Positions 1-12,246 of a stretch of 64,000 bases of DNA are shown here, piece after piece (position 1 is the stretch's first letter; every line of letters begins with the position of its first letter). The DNA comes from Epiperipatus broadwayi (Eukaryota; Onychophora; Udeonychophora; Euonychophora; Peripatidae), in assembly GCA_028023455.1 (NCBI GenBank), contig JAQFVV010000012.1, positions 16,258,364 through 16,322,363 on the forward strand, read 5' to 3'. The notes under the pieces are model-generated. The model saw only the letters and a list, made by a program, of their open reading frames with translations. It was not told the DNA's origin and searched no databases. The translations under genes were made by a program, and so were the position numbers.

Positions 1-623
1 GATTATGACATAAAATCCCTTATCATATTTTGCTACCATATGTTATTAACATGCGAATAAATTTAAGAACCTGAGATTATTTCATTTGAGCTAGATGATT
101 ACTATTATTATTATGAGAGATAAAAGATTAATACTTTAATTGTTAAATGAGTCTTAGTGATTAGAAGTTGCGGAAGTCATAAGAATACTATGTAGTTATT
201 ATGTGTAATAGTAGTATAAGGGGGGAGAGTGTTCTTATGCCATTGAGGTGGTATCCTGTGGGATATTGTCTCAATGTAATCTACCTTGTCACCCGTATTT
301 CCACTTCTAGTCTCATGAATTCCTGAATATTTATTTGAGTTAGTTTAAAACAGAACCTAAGTTAATTTTAAGAAACTTGAGCTAGTAAATCATTTAACTG
401 AATATTTCATTAATTATTAGAGCTAGAACCCGGTTAGGTGATTTTCACTATATTATATTTATTTTGGGGGGAAGTGGAGATGCGGGAACGTGGCGGTTAG
501 ATTATGGCCCTCAACGTGATTGGCCTGATGTGTTAGATAGCAAGGGTAGAATATGTATGTATATATGAATATGTAAAAAGAAAAAAAAATTAGCTTAATT
601 TTCTGGGTTATCAGTTGCACATT
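1..623. other. AT-rich sequence with no recognised gene
   Basis: No coding exon, RNA gene or terminal repeat was recognised. A short G-rich patch at about 466-500 stands out from the AT-rich background but matches nothing I know. The 3' end of the adjacent Tigger element should lie here or just inside its ORF, but no partner of its right-hand terminal repeat is visible, so the left boundary of that element is unresolved. Confidence 0.4.
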
Positions 624-2331
624 CTAAGATCTATTGCTGTCTTCTAAATCTTTTCCTGATCTTGGTTTTTTTGGAGGAGATGCATCAGATGTTGATGGCT
701 GAGAATCCCTGGAGAAAAAGTTTAGAATGGATAGTTGACGTGCTTCTTGAATTTTCTTTTCATACAACATCATATAAGGTTTCATTATTTGACTGAAGGC
801 ATGTTTAAATGTAATGCTGCGTTCCAAGTCAGGATCAAATTCATCCAAAAAGCTGTTCATGGTCTCATGATATGAAATAAATTTTTTCAATTTCTTGATG
901 TCCAGTTTTTTCACTATAGGCCTATCAATTATATTTTCTTCATTGCTTTCTTTTTCTTCATTCAGTTGTATTAATTCCTCATTAGTTAATTATTCCATGT
1001 GTGAATCCAAAAGCTCTTCAATATTATCATCATCAACTTCTGTAAATCCTGCTTTCTTCGTTAAGTCAAGTATATTTTTGCGCATGATTGAAGTGGTTTC
1101 CTTTTCAACTTCAGCGCATATAATGAGTTGTGGGCAGACTGTCTTCCATATAAGTTTAAAAGCTGTGTTACTAACCTTATTCCATGCATTTCCTATAAAA
1201 TCAACAGCTGTTTTTATATTGAAGGCTTTCCAGAGTTGTGGAATTGTATTATCAGCATCTACATCCAAAGTGTCAACAAGATGCTTCATTAGTTGTTCGA
1301 GATAGTACAACTTGAAGGTTGCGACGATTCCTTGATCCATAGGTTGAAGAAGTGATGTGGTGTTCGGTGGTAAAAACACGAGTTGGATATTGCTTACATA
1401 ATCTGAGATGTCCATAGGATGTCCAGGTGCATTGTCTATTAGTAATAAGGCATTGTCTGTAAGATTTCTATTCCTACAGTATTTAGTGATGAAAGATGAT
1501 AGATAAGTCTTAACGTAATCTATAAAAATTTCTCGTCACCCATTCTTTCCTATTAGATCGCCATACAACAGGTAGTGATGATTTTTCAATTTCTTTAAAT
1601 GCACGTGGATTTTCAGAATGGTAGACAAGAAGTGGCTTCAGTTTTACATCTCCCTCCATATTTCCTCCAAGTAATGAAGTAAGACGATCCTTGGCTGGCT
1701 TGTAACCTCAGGCTTTTCTTTCTTCTTCGGATATAAATGTGCGAGAAGGCATTTGTTTCCAAAAAAGGCCAGTTTCATCAACACTAAAGATTTGTTTCAT
1801 GGTATATCCTCCTTTCTGTATAATATTTAATAGTTCAGATGGAAAATTTGCGGCTGCAGTACTGTCTGCTGAGGCTGCTTATCCAGTAATTTTTATATTG
1901 TGTAAGCATCCATGCCTCCGAAATCTATCAAACCATCCATGACTGCCTTTAAAATCTAAATCTCTGACACTTTCATCTCCCTCATCGATTGCTTTTTGTC
2001 GAAGATCTTGAAAGAGTTTTATTGCTTTTCCCTGAATTAATAAAAAAGATAATGGCACTTCTTGGTGATTACGTGAATCGATCCACTGCAGGAGAAATTT
2101 TTCTAATTTTTCGAATAAAGGATGCCGTGATTTTGTGATTTTGGAGCCACGTACAATTAATTGAGCTCTTTGCTTTATTTTGTCTTTGTTTTTCAAAATG
2201 GTAGCAACAGTAGACACAGATAAACCCATAGATGAACATATATCACGATTTCTTTCTCCTTTTTCCAGTCGACGCAAAATATCCACTTTGGTTTCCAAGC
2301 TCAAAGATTTTCTTGATTTTTTCATGGCCAT
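624..2331 (-). pseudogene. Tigger/jerky-like transposase with CENP-B-type DNA binding, inactivated
   Basis: Encodes, in broken frames, a DDE transposase related to Tigger, jerky and CENP-B. The N-terminal piece (2331-1879) carries a psq-type helix-turn-helix (VSTVATILKNKDKI), followed by a CENP-B/Tc5-type domain containing GSHGWFDRFRRHG. The catalytic core follows: VDETGLFWK near 1773, LLLIDNAPGHP near 1412-1445, and LLQPMDQGI near 1335. These supply the three acidic residues of the family. A C-terminal piece lies at 914-624. Stops or frameshifts near 1880, 1710, 1540 and 987 separate the pieces, so no intact enzyme can be made. The combined length is normal for Tigger. The start at 2331 fits the typical KKSRKSLSLETKVDIL N-terminus. 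This is a fossil gene; domestication is unlikely given the breaks. Confidence 0.9.
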
Positions 2332-3107
2332 GATGATTAAATACAGTACAGTGTACAGTATTTAAAAAGAAAAATTTTATATCACTATGAAAAAAAAAAG
2401 TGTACTTTCACTGTTTAAAAAATAGAGTACAGCAAAAAAAAAAGAGAAACTAAATTTGAATTTAAGTTTTTATATTCTTCTGCAGAAGTTTTTCATCATA
2501 ATGAAAAAAAAATCCAAACTGAAGTGCACTTATTTAAAATTTGTATTACAGTACATATTACTGTATACTGTATTTATGTTTATTACTTATTTAAAATTAT
2601 TAAAATTAAAAAACAATGTTTAATTATAAATTATTTTAATTAAAAACATAAAGACTTATTACTGTACACATAAATCAGTCAACTTTATAAAAAAAAATTC
2701 AACTTATTTTAAAAAAAAACAACCCCCAATTGTACTAATTTTCTAAAAACATATGCTAAGTTTATTTTTCTTTTATTTTATATTTGCTGTAAGTCTATTG
2801 TTGCAATCTTAATAAATACAGTATTTTTAGTAATCTAATAGTACACCCCCTCCTGTTCGTGTAGAAAGAAATTCATTAACATTTATTTTAAATACAATCT
2901 GTTTTTCTTTTTAAACTTTTCTAATTCGACATTTGCGTTTTAAAATGTTGTTTTTCTTTTGATTTGAAACAACTTGAGTGTAAACAAGATGTTTATTAAT
3001 GAAGTTACAAAATCAATAACTATTTTTACATAATTATCCAGGTCTTCTAAAAATAATATATCGTAATTAAGAAACACACACATGCAGTTTAATATTCGTA
3101 TTTAGTG

Positions 3108-3240
3108 TTTTCCTGAAAGTTTGTGATGATGGTATTTTAGTTATCCTGTACCGTATTTATATATTAGAGTATTTCATCATCTAATATAAGGGTTGAATGT
3201 CTTTAGAAAAATTAAACTTTATTTAAATAATCCAAGTACT
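3108..3240. repeat. Dispersed repeat, copy 1 (other copy about 48125-48255)
   Basis: The stretch with TTTGTGATGATGG, then TTCATCATCTAATATA, GGGTTGAATGTCTTTAG and TTATTTAAAT recurs in the same order and orientation at about 48125-48255 with moderate divergence. It directly abuts the fold-back repeat and may belong to the same small element. No coding content is seen. Confidence 0.65.
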
Positions 3241-3261
3241 GTACATTGTATGTATACAGTA

Positions 3262-3572
3262 TTATCAACAAATTAAAAATTCTTTTTCTTTTCAAAAACT
3301 TTATTTTCTTATCTCAATACTGAATATATATATACTGTATATACAGTATTTATATAATACAAAACTCCAACGTTTCAACTGTTTTTATCTTCATACAGTC
3401 ATTTTCAAGGATATCTCTCTCCCACTGCTATATTTTATTACTCTTTCTTTTACATTATTTAATTACAAATCAATGTTGAAACGTTGAAGTTTTGTATTAT
3501 ATATATGTTCAGTGTTGAGATAAGAAAATAAAGTTTTTGAAAAGAAAAAGAAGGATTTTTAATTTGTTGATA
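3262..3572. repeat. Large inverted repeat (fold-back) inside the Tigger element
   Basis: Sequence from about 3262 to 3379 is repeated in inverted form from about 3475 to 3572. The inner ends are ACGTTTCAAC and GTTGAAACGT, and the outer ends are TATCAACAAATT and AATTTGTTGATA. The roughly 95-bp loop is pyrimidine-rich. The left arm carries an extra TA-rich stretch near 3323-3352. The arms would form a long hairpin. It could be a fold-back MITE inserted in the transposon or a local inverted duplication. Confidence 0.8.
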
Positions 3573-4024
3573 TTATTGTAGAACATATATATTTTAAAAG
3601 AAAAAGTGGATGTACATTTGCTGTGTTATTACATATGATGTATACAGTATTATAGATTCAGTAATTATAGATATTTTAAGTTTATACATTCTATAATCAA
3701 AATACTGAATGCAGCACTAACATTGTGTTTTATGAATAAAATATTGTATGTGTATACAATTACAGCAAAGTCATTACCTGTATACGTATTACAATAATAC
3801 AGTATATTTTTGCTTTTGGGTAAAATGAATTTAAAATATCTATTCTCTGACATCATCAGTGACGCAAAATTGAAGATGGCTGCCAAAAAAATTTTTTTAA
3901 AAATTTTTTCCCAATCGTTATAGTGAAAAATCGATTGTAAATCGAAGTAGTGGGTACAAATTGATGATGATCGCTATTGTGAAATATCGCTAAATAGTCA
4001 ATCGCTAAGCGAGGTAAAGGTGTA

Positions 4025-4580
4025 TTCTACTCTCATTAATTAGACTGGTATTAATTTTTAGAAAATAATCTTTTCCTAATCTTAGAAGTTATGTCTTTTA
4101 TTTACTATTTTAAAAGCATCAGTCTTTTAAAATTCTTTAATTTATTAAACTTATTACTTTTTCTCTCTCTAAGTTTATACCTATATATGTATGTACATTT
4201 AAACATACATATCAGAAAGTAAAAGTCTGAAGTCTAAGAATAAAAGCATTTTGTAATTGTTAATATTATACTACATTTTTCGATAGATTTTCTAATTGTT
4301 GTTTTTGATGCATTATTGGAGGGGGAGGGATATAATTAGTATAATAAAATTAAATGTTCCTGTGGATTTCTGTTTTACTTTATTTGGTATTTGTTAAGAA
4401 AAATCTTTTTCAATATATACAAATAGTTTACAAATTTTGTATAGTCTAATACAGAAAAATAAAGAAATTTGCTTATAAATAAAATCACTACAATGAAACA
4501 ACTAGATTTTCAGATTTGTTTAAATCCTTTTCAAATACAAAAATTGTCTTATAATTATTGAACAAAGATTCAATACTTAC
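4025..4580. other. Probable intron sequence, no gene seen
   Basis: AT-rich sequence between the Tigger terminus and the splice donor of the PHD-finger exon. If the exon call is right, this is the start of the intron downstream of it on the minus strand. No further exon was recognised here or left to position 1. Confidence 0.4.
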
Positions 4581-4711
4581 ATCATGAAGCGACTAGTATC
4601 AGATGTGCGACATATACAATAGCGTTCATTTCCGGAATCTAACCCCATGTTTTTGCTTAATGAAGCAATTTTAGCTTGGCGTTCTGGCAAAATTCGTGCT
4701 TCTTCTTCAAA
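4581..4711 (-). CDS. Internal exon of a CXXC1/CFP1-like PHD-finger protein (partial)
   Basis: One 131-bp exon open in a single frame, ending in the first half of a PHD zinc finger: YCICRTSDTSRFM, with the next codon (I) split by the intron. It is preceded by LPERQAKIAS. CXXC1/CFP1 binds unmethylated CpG and H3K4me3 and targets the Set1/COMPASS methyltransferase in the nucleus; its PHD finger begins YCICR...FMIGCD. The spacing from CICR to FMI fits CFP1 and is one residue shorter than in PHF8/PHF2. Splice signals support a real exon. On the minus strand a T-rich tract and TATTATAG precede it, and AT|GTAAGT follows it in phase 2. The exon completing the finger (IGCD...WxHGDC) was not found to the left, so it should lie outside the window. 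The symbol is omitted because one exon is limited evidence. Confidence 0.75.
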
Positions 4712-6334
4712 CTATAATAACAAAAAAATGCAATTATATTCAGAATTTTAATATAAATAAGGTATTTCTTAAAGTAATGGAATATCAATATTTATATGAT
4801 ATTAAAATTTATAAAGAATGCAATAATTAATAGAAAAATGCTAAAATCATTCAGATTTTTTTTTAAAAAAAGTTACATTCAAAAAAATATATAAAAATAT
4901 ATATATATATTGTACATATTTTACAGGTGTATTAAAATTACTGTTATGAATTATATTCTTCACATTAAATGCTGACAAAGTTCAATAGATATATAATTGA
5001 TAGTAATAGAAAAACAATAATAAATTTTTGATAACATTTATAACCTAATATAAGCTTATACTTATTATTACTGTTTAAACATTATCATTATATGCCATCT
5101 ACTCTTGATTATATTATAATGGCATTCAAACTAATGATTTATGGATGATTTTTTGGATTCCCAATAGCATATTCATTATCCATTCCAAAGTTGATCCTTT
5201 TTCTTTCCTTTCTAACTTTTGTAATCATTATACATTTTCTTATTCAATTCTCAAATCATTAAAAGAAGATAATTTCTAATTGATTATTTGCATTTCAAAT
5301 GAAGGGTTAAGTGTAATCTAATTTATATCCACTTGTCAAATTTCCTTACTATCATGGTAATCTCAAACTCTTATCCAATGCTATAATTCAAAGATATTAA
5401 TATTTTTCCTATTTTTCTTTTGTGATCAATTTTATATCTATGGAGAGTTACAGAAAATACTATAGATATTCATATTTATATTTAAACATTTCTTCTAAGC
5501 TTTTCAATGTATTTCAGACCAGTGTCAGTTGGATGAATATATTGATAACTTTTTGTCAGTAAAAAAAAAAAAAAAATCCAAAAAAAAAAACCGAAGTACT
5601 AATTACTTCTACATCTCCACTATCAATGTTAAAATCAACTGCTGCCTCTGTTGTCATAATCTTTTTTTTTCATATTTAGTCGCAATCCTTATCCTTTAAT
5701 TTTCCATATAAATGTCATCAGTAAATCAAAAATTGTTTCTTCTATTGATGCTGAATTCACATTTATTTTTTCCAATCGAGTTTTTATTTTACTTTAACTA
5801 TTGCTTCTAATTTCATATCAAGTTTCATCATAATAAAATATGCCAATAAACTTTATACTCCACAAATGAGTATGACAATTCATTTAAGAGTTTTGATGTA
5901 ATCACAAATCATGTCGATATCCTTAAAATATTTCCTGGTGATTTCAATTATCTAATATATGTCAGAAAGATGTCACTTGTTCTTCGATTTTTCCTAAATC
6001 CCACTCACATAACAGTCCAGTTCCAATGTAAAATTCTAATATTAAATGATTTTCAAGATAATCTCAATTCTAATCAATATAAGAGACTTCAGGAAAATAT
6101 GATCCCTCTTTGAGAATTTAAAAGAAATCAAGCAGGGCAAATACCTAATGTCTACTCTGTGTTTTTGGTCTTTGCAAACATTCTTACAATGTGAAACAGA
6201 TGGATTGTTCACCAAAATATATTGATAAACATGGTGAGGTTAACTGGCTTTCAAACTAAGAAATACTATGGCTTTCTTTCTCACTTGTCTAATGCTTCTT
6301 AACTGAAAAACCAAGTTGAATTTTTTTAAATGTA
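4712..6334. other. AT-rich intronic or intergenic sequence
   Basis: No exon, RNA gene or bounded transposon was recognised. There are A-runs near 5561-5591, next to a T-run near 5664. If the PHD exon is genuine, this holds the intron upstream of it; a small 5' exon could be hidden here. Confidence 0.35.
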
Positions 6335-9150
6335 AGATAAATATTGAAGTAATGCATATATGTTTGCTTCATTCTTGCTTAATTCTCGTCTATTTCCATC
6401 ATATATAATAATTTTCTTAGAACCCACATTATGTGTGTGCACAATTATATATTTAACAGCTAAATAACTTAGTAATAAAACTAAAAAAATTAAAAGATTA
6501 AAAGCTAGCTAAAATAAATTAAATAAAAGTTAATGGGAATCATACAATGGAAAAGAGTTGATAATGGAAATAAACCATTAGATAAGGTAAGGGATGGTGC
6601 CTTATTTCAATATCTATGGTTAAGATCAATCATATAGTTACAGTTCAACACCTTTAAGGTCTGGATGCCTAAAAAGGTGTTGGAAATAAAATATGAACAA
6701 AACCAGGAAACAGATTCAGCAGTGGGTTAAGTAACTACGAAATAAACACTAATGAAAGTACAATTAAGAACAGAAAATATTCAAATCCATTAAAACTAAA
6801 AAGCACCAGAGGCATAATTAAAAATACATATAAGCTTGAAAGAGGGTATTGTTAGGGTCTTCTCCTCTTAGTCTTTATTATAATTTTCATATTGTAAATT
6901 AAGTTATAGAGATGTTTATGTTACGTACCAGTATGAGTGAGTAATTTGGTGTCGGTTTCTCCATGGTCATCGGAGAAGAGCGGTGTCAGGATGATAGCTC
7001 CTGCAAAATGATTAAACCATCCATGTTCCAGTCAACCCACATGCTGACCTGGAGAGACACATATAACTGCCGTATCTAAAACTTTGCCATTCACTGACAG
7101 CGTCCATCATTTACAGATGACCTATGAATTCATCACGAGCACAACTATAAATACTGCCAGTAAAATCTTACTAATTTTCTTAATTGTAACTTCAATAACT
7201 CATTATTAACTATAACATAAATGTTTGTATTAAAGAGAACTTTAAGATTTTATTAGTTGTAACTTAAATACTATAATTTATGCATCAGTTGACTTTAATA
7301 ATATTAAAGTTTCTAATCATGTAAAAATCTGGTTTACATTATTAGTTAAGTCATTTTTTTATTATCTTGTTTACTTGTTAAAGCTTCAATGATGGAGGAA
7401 ATCATTTTAAATAGTTTAAACTGGTTTGCAGCTCTTCTCATGGTGTCTCAAGGGATATCAGGAGGTGAGAAAATGCTAAGTATAAAATAGTTAAATTAAA
7501 TTAAGAAATCATAAAATGTTATTTAATTTTCACACACACCCCCTACATCATTTCAAGTAAAAATGTTTTTCTCTTAAAACTTATTGTTATTTCTTTCTTT
7601 TACATAAGTATTTTCATTTACGTGTTGCCCTATAATATTTGAGTAAGCTAAATAAATTAATGTTGTTTATAATTTATATTTTATCCATGAAGTAAAAGTA
7701 ATTTTTAAATATCAGTGGTCAGAATTCATATATATGTGCAGCATGATGTTATATTTGTAAACTAAAGCCATAAATTATCTTTTCCAATTTAATGTAATAA
7801 ATAACAGACTAAAATATTAGTCAGCATTATAAGTTATTACCCCCCCCCTATTTGAGTATATATTATAGCTAAATTTTAAAAGGTACTATTAAATTGTGGA
7901 TGGGTTAAAACAGGGGTCCCCAACCTTATGCCTGCGGGCACCATAGCGCACGCCGACCATTTTATGTGTGCCTGCTGCTATCCGAACACGATAAAAAATT
8001 ATCTGATACAAATAAATTTAATTTTTAAAATTTCTTATAAATTATTGTATTATATTGTAATCAAATTGTAGGGCATACTATACTTTTAGAGTGTAAAAAT
8101 ATAAATGTTAATTATATGTTAAAATTTTATTTTTGAAATAAATATTTTTTTGTACATTATGTATATTATTAACAATATCCAACTATAAATTTACATTGAA
8201 AAAATAAATGGTGCAGCCGGTATTATAGAATGTGCTCTTAAGTGCAAATAGGTTGGGGACCCCTGGGTTAAAAGCTTCAAATAAAAATTCATATTTGGTT
8301 ATACAGGGATACATGCTGTTATTATATAGAGAATTTGTTATTTAAGTTAGCATAGGTGGAAGTTTAATTAAATATTATTTTCATTCCCATAATTGTGTTA
8401 CTGCATATAATTGTGCTTTAATGGTTACATTAATCTATTTCATTACCTCTGTTTTGCATGATTGACTTAATTTATTTATGTTTTTCCTGTGCGTCCAGAG
8501 CCTTCTATATTTTATATGTGCCTGATTTTCTAATCTAAATATTAGCGTCAGACAAGGTCAGGTTAACGGATTGAAGATTCCCAGCCATCCCAAATCCTAG
8601 ATTATGCACATTTGTCTTATTCAGATGAGCTTTCTGTTAGAAGCATAAACACACTTGCGACCTGGGACATCCAATTTTACTCGGGAATACTGCCACCAAG
8701 ATTGCTAGGTCAATAACCACATCTGTTAACCATTAAATAGTCCACAATGTACTACCATGATGCACCAAATCGCCTCCTAAAAGTTAAACCTTTGCCTATA
8801 CACATAGCCATAGCCCTAGGTAATCTCTTAATTCAACCTGTGCACAACAGTCCCCTAATGTTTAAGATTAAATAAATAAAATAGACTTCATTCAAACCCA
8901 TAATGGATTGATTTATATTCTTGTTAATACATATGGGTTAAATAAGGCACACTATCCTTATGTCTATTAAAATCACCCTCATCCTTAATTGTATATATGT
9001 ATAAAACCAGTAGATTATCTTTCATTTAAATACCACATTATGTAAGCCACACTATTCAAAATTTTATTTATAATCAATAAAGGTATTTCTTATTCTAATA
9101 TGTTGTTGTCGTCATTTGCAGATTGAAACCATATAAATAGACACAATTGA
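6335..9150 (+). repeat. Triplicated module P, copy P1 (split by a hAT element)
   Basis: First of three related copies (P2 13850-16205 direct; P3 16565-18035 inverted). Matches run collinearly from about 6335 (ATATGTTTGCTTCATTC) through the block at 6930-7110 (CAGTATGAGTGAGTAAT, GTGTCAGGATGATAG), a poly-C tract at 7842, TTCATATTTGGTTA near 8290, and CCCAAATCCTAGATTATGC near 8590, to about 9150. Without the 355-bp hAT insertion the copy is about 2.45 kb. I do not recognise it. No intact ORF is present. The 6930-7165 block looks exon-like: it follows ACCAG and ends at a conserved GCCA|GTAAA. The module could be a decayed gene family, a processed transposon or an uncharacterised repeat. Confidence 0.7.
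7903..8273. mobile_element. hAT-superfamily non-autonomous element (355 bp) with 8-bp target duplication
   Basis: The element at 7911-8265 begins CAGGGGTCCCCAACC and ends GGTTGGGGACCCCTG, a perfect 15-bp terminal inverted repeat. It is flanked on both sides by GGTTAAAA (7903-7910 and 8266-8273), the 8-bp duplication made by hAT transposases. The interior has no ORF, so it is a MITE-like derivative moved by a transposase encoded elsewhere. Paralogous copy P2 has the uninterrupted site near 15357-15372, which shows that insertion followed duplication of the module. CAGGGGTCCCCAACC-type ends are widespread among animal hAT elements. Confidence 0.95.
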
Positions 9151-10198
9151 TAAATAAAGAGGATGCAGAAAATGATTATGTGAAGGAAGATTTTATTTAT
9201 TTGGTAAATACACAATATATTCATTTAACTAATTTTCATTGAGAAGACAATCCCAAAAACTCATAAATAAAGCAAAAATATTTTGTATGTAAATGAAGTC
9301 AATAAATGGTGTTTTCTCGCTTTTGTTTGAAGAAATACAAGAGGAAAAAAATTAACTATCAAGTTAAAAAATTATACAAGAAGTGCCAATTTTTGTAAAA
9401 TTAATTTGATTTATTAAAAGTTATGAAAATACTCATTATATTCAGATATTTTTTTAATACGGAACACTAGACAGAAGTAGCACAACAGCTCTTATTCTCT
9501 GAGCATTGCTTAGTTTTTTCCATATCAACTATTAAAAGCTGATAGGGAAGGAAAGAAACAAAATCTTGCAGATAAATTGCCAATAAAGTTTTTTTGTTTC
9601 AAGCAAAAAAATAATAATAAGACTATGGATAACTAGATATTCAAAGAAAGAAGAAAGACTTTCAAGACAAAATGATAAGATCGTTTAAAAGGGAGAAGCT
9701 TTTCAAGTTGAATAAATAAGATGTATTGAACTATAAAAGAATATAGAATGAAAACTGAAATTTGAGATTGTGAAATAAAACATTAAATTTTGTTCATAAA
9801 TGAATGAGAATAAAAGTGTTAAATTTGAATTATTCACAAAGTGAAGTATAATTCACTCAGAATAATATGAATGAAAATAGTTCAATGAAAGTTGCATTAA
9901 AATAAATAATTTCTTTTTATATATATATATTTGAGAAGTTATAACGAACTGTTAGATATAAAAGATTTAAACTTCTGTCCTGATATTCAACTTGGGAAGT
10001 ATTCAAAAGAGAATTTACAAATAATACTCTATTGATTTTTTTTTAATAAATTATTTTATTATTTATTAATTTGTCTGATTGCCATTTTTATGCATATACT
10101 AAAGCAACTACTGAATATAATGCTTTTCTATTTTCTAAAAATACAGGATTAAGAATACTTAATTAGTGTACTGTCACAATATTGTTTTATATAACAAG
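9151..10198. other. AT-rich sequence, nothing recognised
   Basis: No coding segment, terminal repeat or RNA gene was found. It is very A/T-rich with short homopolymers and a TA run near 9920. Confidence 0.4.
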
Positions 10199-10699
10199 CT
10201 AATAATTATACAGAATTAGACAAAGATGAAAACCCTTCATAGCTCTGAGAACATGCTCCCCAATTGGCAAAGTTGGACTGTATAGTTGTAGAAGCAAATG
10301 GTTAATAACTATATTGTGATGATTATTTATTAAAAGGATTATTCTAATATTATTTGCTTCCCATTGTTGCTCATTTGCAGCATCAGTTGGCTGCTCTGCA
10401 TAGTTACTGTTACATAAATTACCATCCAACATGGTGCTTGAAAATCCTATTCTGCTGAAGAAAATTGGATGAATATCTGTAATATATATATGTACAAAAT
10501 AAAACAATTTTTTTGTCAAAAAACCAGAAATTAAAAAACAATATTGAGGTTGAATGAGGAGAGATCTGGATAATGTTGTGCAAGGGATAGAGAAGGATGT
10601 TGCTATTAATTCATAAAATAGAAAAAAAAACAACTCAAAATTATTAAATATCTGTATAGATACTAATGTTAACATGTCTGAAGAAAAAATAATAAACAA
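10199..10699 (-). pseudogene. Possible Ty1/copia-type gag remnant
   Basis: A 166-codon open frame, among the longest in the window. Its N-terminal half is hydrophobic and low-complexity, like chance translation of AT-rich DNA. The part encoded at about 10230-10470 is more protein-like: MLDGNLCNSNYAEQ, then a segment with DAANEQQWEANN and INNHHNIVINH. It resembles the copia-type gag (UBN2-like) pattern of an aspartate-rich turn, QWExNN, a hydrophobic helix with INN, then a helix. No zinc knuckle, protease or reverse transcriptase lies nearby, and no LTRs were seen. The resemblance is by eye and weak; the frame may be open by chance. Confidence 0.3.
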
Positions 10700-12246
10700 T
10701 TATGGATTCACTTACTACCATAAAAGTAAATCCAAAGGAGTCTGAATCAATGATCAAAGAGGGTCAATTGTGCCAATGCCAGAAGAGCAGAAGCCATCAG
10801 CAGTCACATCACATTGGAAATGTTGTTAGAAGCAATTAAAAAAGAAGTTTGTAGAAGAGATGAAGAATGTAAAGAAATGGGGAGAAAACCAAGAAGAAAT
10901 AAGAAAAAAACCAAGTAAAAATATAAGAAATGTATGTCAAAATACAGTAGAAATGAAGCAAAATCAAGAAATGAATGAAAAAATTTAGGCCATAGAAAAT
11001 AATATAATCACTTTGAAGAAAAAAATAAAAAAGCAAATAAACAAGTCCAGTAAAAAATAGACGCCACAGAGAAAACATTATATCTGGATGTTCACAACCT
11101 GGTACAAGAAGCCGTTAAAACCTATCAGGGACAAGTTCAAGAAACAATTTTAATAATGAGTGACAGATTACAAAAGATGGAAGATAAAAACTAAAGAGTG
11201 CATTAAAATTAAGTCATGTAACACCTGACTTGATTTTTTTATCATTTTATTTTTTGCTATTAAGGCTTTGGCGATTTTATATTGCTAAAGCTATTAATGT
11301 ATGGTGTATCTGAACTTAGTTCAGTCCCATATGGCTATTTGAGTTATGAATGTCTGAAAGTTTCAGCTTTGCTTCTCAATAGTTATACATTAGATAAAGT
11401 GCTGGGCTTGTCCTAGTATTTTTAATTTAATGAATATTCTGGCACCTCACTGATGACACTAGATGCAGAATCCAGTCTGGGGTTGAGGATATTGTGAAAG
11501 CTTAAGAGCTTGTTTTGCGGGATCTATATATAATATATACTAAGTCTTAGCAATATAACATCACTTAAGACTAGAAAGCAAAAGCTATTTTAATAGATAA
11601 AAATAAGGCATACATCTCAGGACCTAATTTAATAATCTTGTGATTATAAAAACTAAAGCATGTGCAAGCTCTAACAAGCTGGTATTCAAACATATTTGAT
11701 ACTACTCTTAATCAATTTTTTAAGTAAATATTTGCTTATATATATATCTTAAACAAGAATTAAGTATACACTTGCTAGCCTTCATGACCATGATGAAAAC
11801 AAATAAAATGGCTGTTTTAAAGTTTTAACCTGCTTAAGTTCTAACTGCAATGAAATTTTGTAGACTGACTGGTTTTTCCCAACATTGGTATTTATACTTG
11901 TTAATCAGCTGCTGTCTGAATTGTGGTATATTCCCCATCATGAACTGGTTTCCTTATTTTTCTAGGAAAATTTGAAGAAATTGCTAAACTTGCTATATAT
12001 GCAGACTATAGACCTGTCTGACTTTGAATCATAGCAGTAAATTTTTATGCACACTATTCAAAATGAAGAGAAAAAATAATGACATTTTTCAATTGTTTCA
12101 TTTTGCTTTCAAGTTTAAAATAATTTTATAATCATTTATTTTAAACAATTATAAACCTAAAAGTTATGATATTGATTAATTTTAAATCAACTTTTAATAA
12201 ATTTATACCATCAAATAAATATCCTTTCAAAAACCAAGCAAATTAA
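10700..12246. other. Non-coding, old degenerate repeat sequence
   Basis: A purine-rich stretch (about 10830-11190) has many Lys/Glu codons interrupted by stops and could be a remnant of a coiled-coil LINE or gag leader, but no family motif is visible. A short segment near 11205-11265 (AAGTCATGTAAC, GACTTGATTTTTTTATCA) recurs near 52570-52610. The minus-strand 80-codon frame at 10836-11078 is low-complexity and is not accepted as a gene. Confidence 0.35.

Larger units (their letters stand above)
624..4022 (-). mobile_element. Degenerate Tigger/pogo-family DNA transposon
   Basis: A Tc1/mariner-superfamily element of the pogo/Tigger group, transcribed leftwards. Its transposase remnant fills the left half. 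The right terminus is visible: read on the minus strand it starts CACCTTTACCTCGCTTAG and lies directly inside a TA dinucleotide (4023-4024), as expected for this superfamily. The matching left terminus was not found, so the element is probably truncated near 624 or further left. About 1.7 kb lies between the transposase start and the right terminus, unusually long for Tigger. It contains a large inverted repeat (3262-3572) and a sequence repeated near 48125, so secondary insertions probably lengthened it. The superfamily is secure; completeness is not. Confidence 0.8.

Noticed and set aside
289-310. CACCCGTATTTCC as the left terminus of the Tigger element
   Set aside because: Similarity to the right terminus (CACCTTTACCTCGC) is limited to a few bases and no TA duplication pairs with it.
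895-1305. 136-codon plus-strand ORF
   Set aside because: It is the antisense shadow of the Tigger transposase on the minus strand, which has clear motifs.
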